A stretch of 64,000 nt of DNA, taken from Isoetes taiwanensis. Taxonomy: Eukaryota > Streptophyta > Lycopodiopsida > Isoetales > Isoetaceae. Position 1 is the stretch's first letter. Every line of letters starts with the position of its first letter. The stretch covers positions 7,394,748 through 7,458,747 of the forward strand of contig JAJEKV010000031.1 in assembly GCA_021234155.1 (NCBI GenBank), written 5' to 3'. The translations under genes were made by a program, and so were the position numbers. The notes under the pieces are model-generated. The model was not told where the DNA came from, searched no databases, and saw only the letters and a program-made list of their open reading frames with translations. Shown here piece after piece: positions 20,371-30,539 of this stretch.

Positions 20371-21015
20371 TTACATGATACTGCAGTTAGTGACACTAGC
20401 TATGAGGCTTGTTGATACAATGTTAGATACAAAGTTAGAACTGAAGTTGTTAAACCAAGATGAAGACTGATGCTGAGGAGGCGGTTGATATGGTATATGG
20501 TATGGTGGGTAGCCATAGGGTAAATATACAGGATATGGTTCGGGGTAGAAAGGGACAGGAGGTGAGGGCAGATACGGAGGATAATAAGATTGAAATGGAT
20601 GAATTTGGCGAGAAGTTGAGGGACTTGGAAGATAATGATGATGAGCATTAGGCACCATGGTTGGGGTTGGGGAGGGGCTAGTATGGGCATGGCAATTGAT
20701 GCAAAATGTCTCATGGAACAAAATATACCTACATCGAATGCAAAAGTTACCAGTTTTAAGGATGTAGTAGAGTGTAATGCATTCCTCAAAATCCAAAACC
20801 CCGTTTTTATCCACATCCAGGATGTAAAAGTAGCTCATGACCTGCTCTCTCAGATCCGGTGGCAAGGCCCGAGAAAGCTCAGACTGTGTGATGCAGCCAT
20901 CGCCATTCTGGTCCAACTTTTTAAACAGAGCGACGCCTTCATCCTTCTCTGATTCTGGAAGGCTGCTATAGAAATCTCTCGCCCTTCTGTGAAGAGAGCT
21001 AATGGGCTCTGACAT
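20371..21015 (-). CDS. EF-hand protein with Cys cluster and Pro/Tyr-rich tail
   Basis: This is probably a calcium sensor. The 214-residue frame has two canonical EF-hand loops, DQNGDGCITQSE (35-46) and DVDKNGVLDFEE (67-78); both keep Asp at positions 1 and 3 or 5 and Glu at 12. Next comes a pair of CxxC motifs, C92-C95 and C105-C108, which could bind zinc. Then follows a long Pro/Tyr/His-rich stretch (about 110-190) and a Ser/Asn-rich end. No signal peptide or membrane segment is obvious. Start ATG 21,013-21,015 is followed directly by a sensible helix (ISSLHRRARDFYSSLPESE). Plants have EF-hand proteins with a similar CxxC tail, but their role is poorly known. The frame is uninterrupted, unlike most of the window, so it is likely a live gene. 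Confidence 0.8.
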   Translation of the reverse strand: MSEPISSLHRRARDFYSSLPESEKDEGVALFKKLDQNGDGCITQSELSRALPPDLREQVMSYFYILDVDKNGVLDFEECITLYYILKTGNFCIRCRYILFHETFCINCHAHTSPSPTPTMVPNAHHHYLPSPSTSRQIHPFQSYYPPYLPSPPVPFYPEPYPVYLPYGYPPYHIPYQPPPQHQSSSWFNNFSSNFVSNIVSTSLIASVTNCSIM

Positions 21016-22550
21016 GATTTACACTGTAATTTCGTGCCTCGTTAATTTGCCGACTTCTCCAAGTTTGATCTGTGTTTTATCAACAAAAAAAAATGCCGTG
21101 TGCCTTCCTAAATTACGCGGTCTTCCTACATTGAAGTTACCCGTTCTTCGTTTTCCGGATAAGGAAAAGCCCTGTGGACTTTTTCGAAAGATTCGCCCTG
21201 TGGCTTTAACATGTCACAAACTTGGTTTGAAGATGTCAAAAGCCTCCGATATTTACCCGCCTCCGCCCCAATTCGCTCTAGAATGTTCCTAGACATGTAA
21301 GCCCATAAGGGCTTTAACGTAAAGGACAAATTTTGGGCCCAATCGTGGCTCCACATTGAGGTTCCTCCTGAATTTTGTTAAAAATCCTGTTTTTGGGAAA
21401 ATTTTCTGTTAAAATTTTGTACAATGCTTGTTAAATCCGAAAATTAGAGTATTTTATGAAAAAATCCTAGTAGCAACAAAGCACCCACATTTTGCCTTTG
21501 GGCTTAAGCCAAATCTAATATGGAGGCTTGGGCCCAATCACAAAAAAAAAGCATATGATGCGTGGCTTTTTACCTCCCCTTTACACAATGTCCATGTTCT
21601 CTATTTTTACTTATTGTCTCTCGAACAACACATGGCTGCCGGATTGGACCCAACCGCTTTGTAGGAATAAGAGAAAGCCCTTGTGGGCTTCCTTCAGAAG
21701 GAAAGCCGAAGCCTTAAAGAAGCCTAGTTTGAAAAAGCCGATACATGTCGATCTATTATTGGACATGATGGTTGGATTGGGCCCCTTTCTTCGATAGGAA
21801 TTAATGTTTGCAAGTTTCTAAATGTTTTTTATTTGATCTTTAATGTCATGATCTACTTGCACGTTGTAACATGAAATTGGCCTTCTTTGTTGAGACTAAG
21901 GTCTGGCAAATGATTAATAAATATTAACTTAATATAGTTATTAGTAATTCAAAACCTTAAGCTTTCTGAACTGGCAGAAGGCCCCGCAGTGAGAGGGGGC
22001 CAACCTTTGGCCAAAAACTGCCAAGCCTACTAGCTTGTCGATCCATCGGCCATGGCTACTTGGCTGGTCTGCCGTGAGAGGAGCCTCCAACCAAAAACTG
22101 CTTTCATATGTGTTTTCTTTTCCAACCATTCAAAACCTATGTTATTCACCAGCATTGACCAGTTTTCCAGCTCTTGCCCCTGTTTTGATGTAGAAACTGA
22201 GGCATAAAATCCGGTAAAAGTTTGTGTAAGTGGACCATTGCTCGAAGCAAGGTAATAAAAGTAGAGCTTCTATTATGACCAATTATAAACACCCCAACAG
22301 CTCAAAACAAAAACAAGGCTACAGTCCTAGGCAATTTGAACATCGTAAACAACTTTTTTCTACGGATCAAAAAAGCACAGCATAAACTTCATTATTATGT
22401 GAAAAAATCACAGTAGCAACCTCGACCTGTTCCCTTCGGACAACATCAAGATGATACTACAAAGCTAATCTACAGTAAGAAGTTCTAATTTTGACAAAAG
22501 TGCTGTCCTTCGAGGGTAATGGGTAGGAATGTGTAAGTTTTCTCAGCAAT
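21016..22550. other. Intergenic stretch upstream of EF-hand gene
   Basis: It probably holds the EF-hand gene's promoter and leader near 21,016-21,100, but no clear TATA element was picked out. At 21,150-21,780, AAAGCC- and GGGCTT-containing blocks recur in both orientations, as in a decayed repeat. No coding frame is supported. Confidence 0.4.
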
Positions 22551-22562
22551 TAAGAACGCCTA

Positions 22563-22677
22563 AACCTTTTAATTCACACAAGTATTTTTTATAGCAAGGT
22601 AACTATTTGAACTTTTATTAGACCTTTTAATTTACGCAAGTATTTTTGCTAGCAAGGTAACTATTTGAACTTTTAGT
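22563..22677 (+). repeat. Two-unit tandem repeat of about 57 bp
   Basis: Both units share ACCTTTTAATT, then GCAAGTATTTTT or its variant, then AGCAAGGTAACTATTTGAAC. A few substitutions separate them. Confidence 0.75.
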
Positions 22678-23069
22678 GACAATGAATATCAAATTCTATT
22701 TCAATGGTACTATAACAACACTGTAGTAGCGGGTTGAGAGCGGTAATCTCCAATCCTTGAACTGTCCCTTCTACGATGCAATTCGCACTGCTATCGCATC
22801 TCCTGGTATCAGTCCGACCTAACCATCACCATCCACATGCACACCTACGACTTGGTTGTGGCTTCCTTCGATCATATGATCGCCTTCCTTAGCTCTACAG
22901 TAAATATATAGTAACTCGTCCATCCAATAATATTTCAATGGTGCCACTTAATCCTTTATCCATGTGTATAGATCCTTCACACAATTAAGACCTTCCATTT
23001 TCGACCTAGCTCATTCATCTCAACCAAACCACTTTATAACATTGCTGAATTAAAATTAAAAAAAGACTG

Positions 23070-24696
23070 GTGTGTTTGAGCGAGGATTTCAATGGTCGGA
23101 CTGCTCAGCATCAAGTAAGCATTAAATTGGAAGGGATAAGAGATTTATGGCTTCAAGAATTGTCTGCTCATGAGATGAAATTAGCAGGTTTGCAAAGATT
23201 TTCTGATGATACTGTGGAAAACGATATGGGACATCTTGTGCTTCAGCTGTGTGAGTCCTCTGATATGGTGATTCTTAATGGTATACCTAAATTTCCTTCT
23301 TCTGGGAGCATGACATGCATTCGACCACAAGGGGCTAGTGTGGTAGACTATCTAGCGGGAGAACTTGCTTGGTTGAGACTTGTGGAGGACTTTTGGGTGG
23401 AGGCAGACTCGAGTCGCACCACGTTGCTTTAAAGTTCAATTTGTCTGTAAAGTTGTTTAAGGCGCTCTGCAAGGTAAGTTGAAGTGCAAATGGGAAAAGG
23501 CAGCAGATTACACTATAGAAATGGAAAATGCTCTTCAAGCAATTGAATGGTCATGAGATTTATCAGTTATGAATATAATATCTGAAGTGGCTTCTAGTAT
23601 TTTTGGGAGGACTAAGGGTGATATACATTTAAGAAAGTCTCAACCGTGGTGGGATGAAGAATGCACAAGTTAGCTTCGTGGGAGTTCTTTCGAGCTCGCT
23701 ACCGAAGGACGCTGGACCGGCTATCCGGGAACAAGTGGCGGGAGTATTCCGCTACACATACCTATAGTCCCTCGTGGTGATGTGGTGGTGCAGTTTGAAG
23801 GTTCATCCGTGATGTTGTATCTTCTTGGGTGTTGGCTATTCATGACACTCCCCCTTCGTGCAAGTGGTCTCCGCAGCCTTCCCGTTCTCGATGGCGCCGG
23901 GTTGGTCGTGGACATGGAGCTCACTTCCCCAATCGGGGTCCGGGTGCTTATGTGGCAGGTGGTGCACCCGCCAGATCGTGGTGAATGTCCTTGTGAGTCG
24001 GGCTTTAGGCCGGGTGTGAGCCCTCTTTGCCCTTTGTTGTGGCCTTCATCGCGGAGACCGAGCATTGTCCGTTTTATGCCCTCACTTGCGTGTTGCCCGG
24101 GATTGGGTCGTGGCTCGCTTTCGTGAGATTGAATAGCCAACAATTGCCGCTTCATGTATATCCCGGTGCTTGGCCGCCAGACGGCAGCAAGCCTTGCATC
24201 CGTAAGCGCGGCTTGGTTGGTGTGGTTGATTTGGAAGCCGCCACGTTGTGGGATCTTTCTGGGATTCAGCAGCCCGCAGCCTCTCCTCGATTCCTCGACC
24301 GTGTACAAGCTATTTCAAAGCTTTTGGTGTTCCCGGATTAGTAGAGCTGAAGTTTTCCATTTGGCGGACTTCTTGGGTGTGGTAGATGGTGATGGTCAGC
24401 TTTGTACAAAGAAAGAGAGTTGCAGCTTGTTGTGGAGGTCGAGGTATCACCGCCTCTTTGGGGGCGCTTCTCCTTCCTCCTCACTTGCTTTGTAACATTA
24501 CCATTCTTTTAATATATTGTCGGCAATACGCTTCTTCAAAAAAAAAAAAAAAAAGAATGCACAAGTTAGCGGCCTTTTTATCGATCATATACAAAGTCGG
24601 ATGCTAGAAAGAAATTTAAGAAGCTTACAAAAAGAAAAAGGGAATTTGGGGAAAAGGAATGGCAAGAGAAGCTTCTACACCTAACTCCAAAGATTT
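23070..24696 (+). mobile_element. LINE fragment A: endonuclease and linker, split by a retroposon
   Basis: The plus strand encodes part of a LINE apurinic-type endonuclease: SEDFNGRTAQHQ, GHLVLQLCESSDMVILNG, then ASVVDYLAG, the (S/D)-D/Y landmark near the domain end. The linker motif PWWDEECTS follows at about 23,645. After removal of the inserted retroposon (23,675-24,552) the same frame continues as RPFYRSYTKSDARKKFKKL through EFGEKEWQEKLLHLTPK to 24,695. This is a typical LINE endonuclease-to-RT linker. One TAG remains at the junction. Upstream ORF1 and the reverse transcriptase are absent here. Confidence 0.8.
23675..24554 (+). mobile_element. Poly(A) retroposon inserted in LINE A
   Basis: The insert ends with 17 adenines (24,538-24,554). 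It is flanked by an 18-bp target duplication, AAGAATGCACAAGTTAGC (23,657-23,674 and 24,553-24,570; the first two A's may belong to the tail). This is the mark of LINE-driven retroposition. Its 3' end, TAATATATTGTCGGCAATACG, resembles plant L1 3' ends. Overlapping GC-rich frames inside (for example 24,027-24,341) are not recognised, so it may be a truncated LINE or a retroposed transcript. Confidence 0.85.
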
Positions 24697-27113
24697 CCCC
24701 AATGTGACGCCCCCTACTGTGATACGGTGCACTCACCGATACAAACAGAGTTCTTCCCCACACCAGCCCATGCCGATACTGTGGCCCTCCACATATCAAT
24801 CGCACCTGAAACGAGTCCTCAAAGGGGAGAGTGAAGGTGTCATTCTACCCCGCCTCCCTCGGGCCTACCTAGTCATGCGGAAGCGTAAAACATACATGTC
24901 GCCAAGAGCACATACATCAACATCCCGCGACTATCTCAAGGATGGTCCCTCATATCCGCAGATAGACAAAGATCAAAGACATCACATAGGGATCCTACCC
25001 AAGGCTCGGGACTCAACGGATGACCGACGGCTTGGGCTCCCGTGAGTTCAAGCGTGCATGTAATTCATGGCAATGGATTTGGCCGGCATAAGAACATGGC
25101 ATAGGGTTGTCCACTCCATCCGCCCTTCCCCGTGCACACTTTGCGAGTAGGTCAAAAGTGTTGGGACCTCGATCAGAGTTCCGCCGGATGCATAGCCGGG
25201 AAGGGCTATTCCCGGTCTCATCCTCCCGCCCGGCGGGGGGGTGTAGGGATCACTCCCTCCCAGATCTGCATGCTAACTCAAGGTGACTAGAGGGCCACCG
25301 CCTGATTCGACCGGAACCCACCGGAAAGTGTACACCACTTCACGGGTGTCGAGCCCATGCCTTACCCGCACTCAAGGGTAAGCCATTAGACCTAGTCACA
25401 ATGATCCCTGTAGGCTTTACACACCGGGGGGATCGCTCAAGAGTCGACATGAACCTCCTTTTTAGCCGGCCGCCCCCTTCACCCACAACTGTGTGTGGCT
25501 CTTGTACACAGTGCCGAATCCACAAGCAGGTGCTAGGGAGGCTACTCTAGGAGCATCAACTACAAGCTTTAGGGCCTCTACCCCCTTCCCAATACAAGGA
25601 GTTCACAGTAAATACATCATCCAAATATATCACGTAAGAGCTAAAGAACTAGATCTAATCATAGAGTTAGGTTCTTTAGTTAGTGTCCCAGATCTAAGAT
25701 CTAGATAGTTATTATGGGCAATTTAATAGTCTAAACCTACCGATTCTATGACTAGAAGACGGCTTTAAGCTATTAAATTGACCAAATACCGATCCTTGAG
25801 TGGCTCCTCCCGACCGAAGTTCAACCATCCCGGCTGAGCCGATCAATTCAGTGGAAACCGATGGCAATTCGCTTGGGCAACTGCCTGGAGGCGGGTTTTG
25901 GCCCTCGGGCAGCCAAACCCAGCTCTAAAACCCTAAGGACTAAAAAACTAGCAAGCTAGGGTTTTCCTACCCTAAATAGACATGGGGTTTAGGTTAGGGT
26001 TTCCACCACCCAATTTGGCATGTGGGATAATTGGAAAGGCCCCACTTGCCTTTAGTGGCTAGGTGGCAAAATATGCCAACATGGAAAGGTGTGTTCTCAT
26101 TAATGTGCACATGTGCACATTAATAATATATGAACACTCCTAGTAAGTTGCCCCCTAGGGCTACTTTACCCGCTATCCGCTATGCACACGCCAATCGGGT
26201 GGCGGTACGCTGACGGGCAAGACAATGTACGCCCCGGGAGCGTATACCGGTGGCCGAACGCCACATTCTCCCCACCTTGAAATGATGTCGTCCCGCAGAT
26301 CGTGGGTCTCCCCACCTTGGGATCTTCCTAACCCGCAACCCGCAATCAACGTGATGCCTACAATATAATCTTTATACATTTATCACGATTACTCTAAGGT
26401 AATTATTTTAGAACATTATTACGCCATTATATTATGAAATACTTATCAATTCATAACACCATTAACAAGTTATTCACTATCTTAAGTTAGACAAAATTTC
26501 AACATTTCATATCTATAATTATTGTCCGAGGTACTTTCATTCCTTGCAACACATTCCAACAAAACTTGTGTTGTAAGTCTTCGTGAGCTCGACCTCCTTG
26601 CCTCCTGAGCTTCACCGGCCTCATAGGTCGACACTACGCTAGTACCGCTTTTAATTTTTTAATAAATTTTGGTTATATGGTGACCAACCCACCTATCTAC
26701 ATGAATGCATGGCTAATCTCCCTACAGAGGGAAGAGGATGAATCTTCCATAATGGCCGGAGATAGCTTCTATATGCCTATATGCCACCATGCCTACACCT
26801 CTAGTTGCCCAAAGGAGGATATCCTTCTCGTGGGGGCGGAAGGATGGATTCCTCCTATCAAAACATATATGGGGCTAAAGGTGCTTTCCCTATCAATGCA
26901 TTCCTTAATGACCTCTTTTCTTCGAGGTCGCCTACTCGCGGGGACGTATAGACTTTCTAATCTACCTTCCACTCGCCTAAACGGAAACGCTGTCATGCCT
27001 ACATTGACATTACACCACGCCTCTAGAGATCACCGTAGTGGTCTCATCATCGGGTAACAACGCATGCATCCATACCAAGCATGGGTTGCATGCGAGATTA
27101 ATCTATACAAGAA

Positions 27114-27370
27114 TTAACCTACACAAATCGACATGCCCTCGAGCCGATTTCTTCTGAGATGACCTTGCCGCCCCATTGCTCCATAAATTGTGGGTACCGC
27201 TTTACTAAATCTTTTCTTAAGTACCCACGCATGCCTTCCACCGGTAAGTGTTTCCACTTGACCAAATACCGAGGAATTCGACCTCCTTGTCTTCTTAAAA
27301 GCTCTATCAAGAATCATTTCTCGAACTATTTCCAAATGCTTCTCCGCCATTTCCAACAACGTTGAGTGTC
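27114..27370 (-). pseudogene. Chromodomain-like end of Pol (minus-strand gypsy)
   Basis: The minus strand reads GGRIPRYLVKWKHLPVEGM, then RKDLVKRYPQFMEQWGGK, a chromodomain-type end typical of plant gypsy Pol. An overlapping frame shows LEIVREMILDRAFKKTRRSN, so one frameshift lies inside. Confidence 0.65.
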
Positions 27371-27861
27371 CAAGACTTCGCCCGGGGTTTGAGTATGCTT
27401 CTTCAACAAACTCACGCGGAAGACCTTATGAATCTTTAGGTGTGCCGGCAATTCCAACTTGTAGGATTGATTACCTACTCTCTTGATTATTCAAGGGTCC
27501 AAACCACCTTGGAGCAAGCTTCTTGCAATTCTAACTCGAAGCCACCGCTTTTACCTTGATCTTGAGCCAAACATCATCTCCAACTTTGAACTCTCTCGAC
27601 TGCTCGATGTTTGTCTACGATGCTCTTTTCTCGACGACTTCTTGTCGCTAGCGATAACCTCGAACTTCTTCCACGAAGCCGCCGATATCGCCAAACATCC
27701 GCCGCGAAACTTCTACTTTTTGACACGGTTGTGCCAAGTGTCCGAGTTAGGCAATCGATAGCCATAATTGATCATAAATGGCTACATCCGGGACGCATTC
27801 CCCGCTTGGTGCTATTGTATGCAAACTCACCAAGTGAATGAATTCTTCCCACATACTTTGC

Positions 27862-28330
27862 TTATTCCGCATATAGTTTCAGAGCATGTCTTCTAAGATC
27901 CTCGCTGGTCCGCCTCCGCTTGGCCATCCGCCCCGAGGATGATACGCCGCGGCTCATGGATAGCTTGGTCCAATCGTCCGCAAAGAGGTCTTGCCAAAAG
28001 GCACTCATGAACTTCGGATCTCTCGCCTCTGAGATAATCTCCTTTGGCATGCCATGAAGCCCAAGATCTCTTTGGTGAAGAGCTTTGTCAGATCCATAGT
28101 CAGATCCGTGGTCCCGCAAGGCACAAAATGTGCCATCTTTGACAACTTGTCGACCACTACCATCAAGGCATCCTTGCCTCTCGCCGTTTTGGGAGTCCCG
28201 TGATGAAATCCATGCCGATTACCTCCCCCACTTAGCGCTTGGCACCGCTAATGGCTCTAATGCCCCCGGAATTAAGTCGCTCGTCGCTTTCGCCTCCGCC
28301 GGGCATAGCCGACATTCCTTGATGTAGCGA
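27862..28330 (-). pseudogene. Integrase core (minus-strand gypsy)
   Basis: Minus-strand text includes MDFITGLPKTARG (about 28,180-28,220, first catalytic Asp), ALMVVVDKLSKMAHFVPCG (about 28,100-28,175), then GLHGMPKEIISEARDPKFM and FWQDLF. The second catalytic Asp region reads ISEARDPKF, where ISDRDPKF is usual, so the site is damaged. Frameshifts separate the parts. Confidence 0.75.
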
Positions 28331-28659
28331 AGCTATTTGCTTTTCATTCCCCGCCAATAATAGTTGCCGCAAGACTTTGAAATATGTTTTCATGAATCCC
28401 GCATGGCCAGCCTATTGGGTCAAGCAGCGTCATGGAGGATCAACTTCCTTTACACCCTCGATGATTCTGCACGCACAACTTGTTCTTATGGTATAACAAA
28501 GTTGCCTTCCTTCTTATAATGCTTGAAGGCCTCCCGCTTTTATCTCTGCTCTAGCCTCCTTAGAGAGGCTTTGCCCATACTTCCCCGAAATCCACATCCA
28601 TTGGCAAGGACTCTTCAATCTTCTTACCAAAGTCGCCGGAGAGCTGAAATTGCGCTGCA

Positions 28660-29830
28660 ATGCACTCTAGTTGTCGGGGTGCCTTGAAAGCGATCTCCGC
28701 TACCACATTGAGCTTCCCGGCTTGTAGACTATATCAAAGTCATATTCTTCTCGAGGAACTCCATCCATCTCCGCCGCCTCGATTGAGGTGTGGTTGCGTG
28801 AATACATATTGGAGGCTCATGGCTCCAGATCCAATTGGAACTTCCTTCCCAAGAGATAGTGCCTCCATATTCTTAATGCCCCGACAACCGCAAGCAACTC
28901 CCCGATCGTGGGTAGCGCCGCTCTGGCCGCTCATCTTCCCGAATCATACGCTACCACACGCTCTTCTTGCATAAGCACCGCACTGAAGCTATCTTACCGC
29001 ATCTGCTGTTACAAGCTTATCCTTCTCCCGTCCCAAGTGGTTAAGATCGGGCATGTTAAAGCTTCAACAATTCAAATCCCTTTTGGGCTTTGTGCCAATG
29101 CTCTACCCAATCTTTCACCTTCTCCGTAGTCCTCATTGTTAATCGGGCTGTTATCTTAGCAAAGTTCTTCACTTAACTTCCTCAGAGTACCGCTAGACCG
29201 AGAAAACTTCCCTCGCGGTAATATTCTTTTTTCTGGCCCGGCCACCAATCACCGCTTCAATCTTGGCGGGTCCGGCCGAGATGCCTTCTCGCCGAGATCA
29301 CATGACCAAGGTATTCCACCTTTCCTCATATGGGCGGCACTTCGGCAACTTGGCGCATAACCGGTGCCTCCTCAACTTCTCTAGCACCCTTCTCAAGTGT
29401 TGCACGTGCTCTTCAAGGGATCCGCTATACACCAAAATGTCATCAAAGAAAACAATCACAAAGGTGTCCAGAACTCAAGATATCGCTCATGAGCCTCATG
29501 AACGCTATGGGGGCATTTGATAAGTTTAAAGGCATCACCGTGAACTCATAATGCCCATACCGCGGCCCCTGAAGGCTGGTCTTGTGGATATCCTCCTCCT
29601 TTATCCGTATTCGATGATAACCCCACCCTTAAGTCGATTTTGGAGAAGATCTTTGCTCCTTGAAGCTGATCCATCAAGTCATCTCGATCTTGGAAGCGAT
29701 ACTTGTTCTTAATGGTGTGCTTATTCAACTGCCTATAGTCTATGCACATCCTCAAAGATCCATCCTTCTTCTTGACAAAAAGAATGGGCGCCCGAACGGG
29801 CGGTAGACACTAGGTCTAATGAAACCTAGG
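28660..29830 (-). pseudogene. Reverse transcriptase and RNase H (minus-strand gypsy)
   Basis: RT begins with [19 protein letters not shown] and KIFSKIDLR (about 29,620-29,800). The catalytic pair lies in [13 protein letters not shown] at 29,439-29,450. Then TEKVKDWVEHWHKAQKGFELL (about 29,060-29,140) marks the connection. EYDFDIVYKPG near 28,700-28,745 marks the RNase H end. The parts lie in several frames. Confidence 0.8.
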
Positions 29831-30189
29831 TCGAGCAGCCTCCTCGCAGAATCGCTTTTTAGTCCGGCAACCCCTCGCTTGTCATTCTATATGGAGCCTT
29901 GCTTGTGGGTTTTGTTCCTGGTTCGAAAGTGCTATCTCGCACTCGACTCCCCTATAAGGAGGGAGCCGCTTGATCTCATCCGAAAGAGATCGGGAACTCC
30001 GGATCAACTTAGCTATTTGCCTCGCAACTTGCCGAGCATCTTGTCTTTTTGCTTCCTTCCACCCGCTCGCTAATCTCAAGCTTGAAGATGTATGCTACCG
30101 CTCACTCTTGATGCACTTGAAATGTACCGCTTAGAAGACATACACCGCATGATGGGAACAACTTTTTACCTGCTATCTCAATGATCTTG

Positions 30190-30340
30190 CCGCCGGGTGT
30201 TGGGAAGGTCACCTTCCGCTTCCACAATCAATAATGGCCCCTCGCTGGTCCAAGGTACTCCATACCTATTATCAAGTCATATTTGCCGATGCTCATTACC
30301 TCCGCCCCCATCCGATCTTAATCCCTGGCAAGTCGATGTC
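30190..30340 (-). pseudogene. Protease-to-RT junction (minus-strand gypsy)
   Basis: The minus strand reads MSIGKYDLIIGMEYLGPA, then a stop and KRKVTFPTPGG. This matches the usual D(L/V)IIGMEWL landmark after the aspartic protease. The protease active-site loop upstream was not clearly found. Confidence 0.6.
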
Positions 30341-30539
30341 AAAGTTGATTCTTTTACCGCCGCCGGGCTTTTATCGCCCACTTTGCTAAGACAACGGGCC
30401 TTGGCTTTGACTTTAATGGTTTCAACTTCAACATTTGAACCATTCTCGGGAGATGCAAAGTTATGGCTACTTCCCCGGAATCTATTAGGACTATAAATGA
30501 CTTGGCCTTGGCCTTTCCCAATCGCGGAAATTACTTTAT

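Noticed and set aside
23782-24495. Three overlapping GC-rich frames inside the retroposon as host genes
   Set aside because: They overlap in different frames, resemble no family I know and lie within a poly(A) insertion, so a host gene is not supported.
24697-27100. Bacterial or organelle DNA transfer suggested by GC-rich sequence
   Set aside because: The stretch has AAACCCTAA-type plant leader sequence and joins chromovirus Pol; an LTR explains it better.
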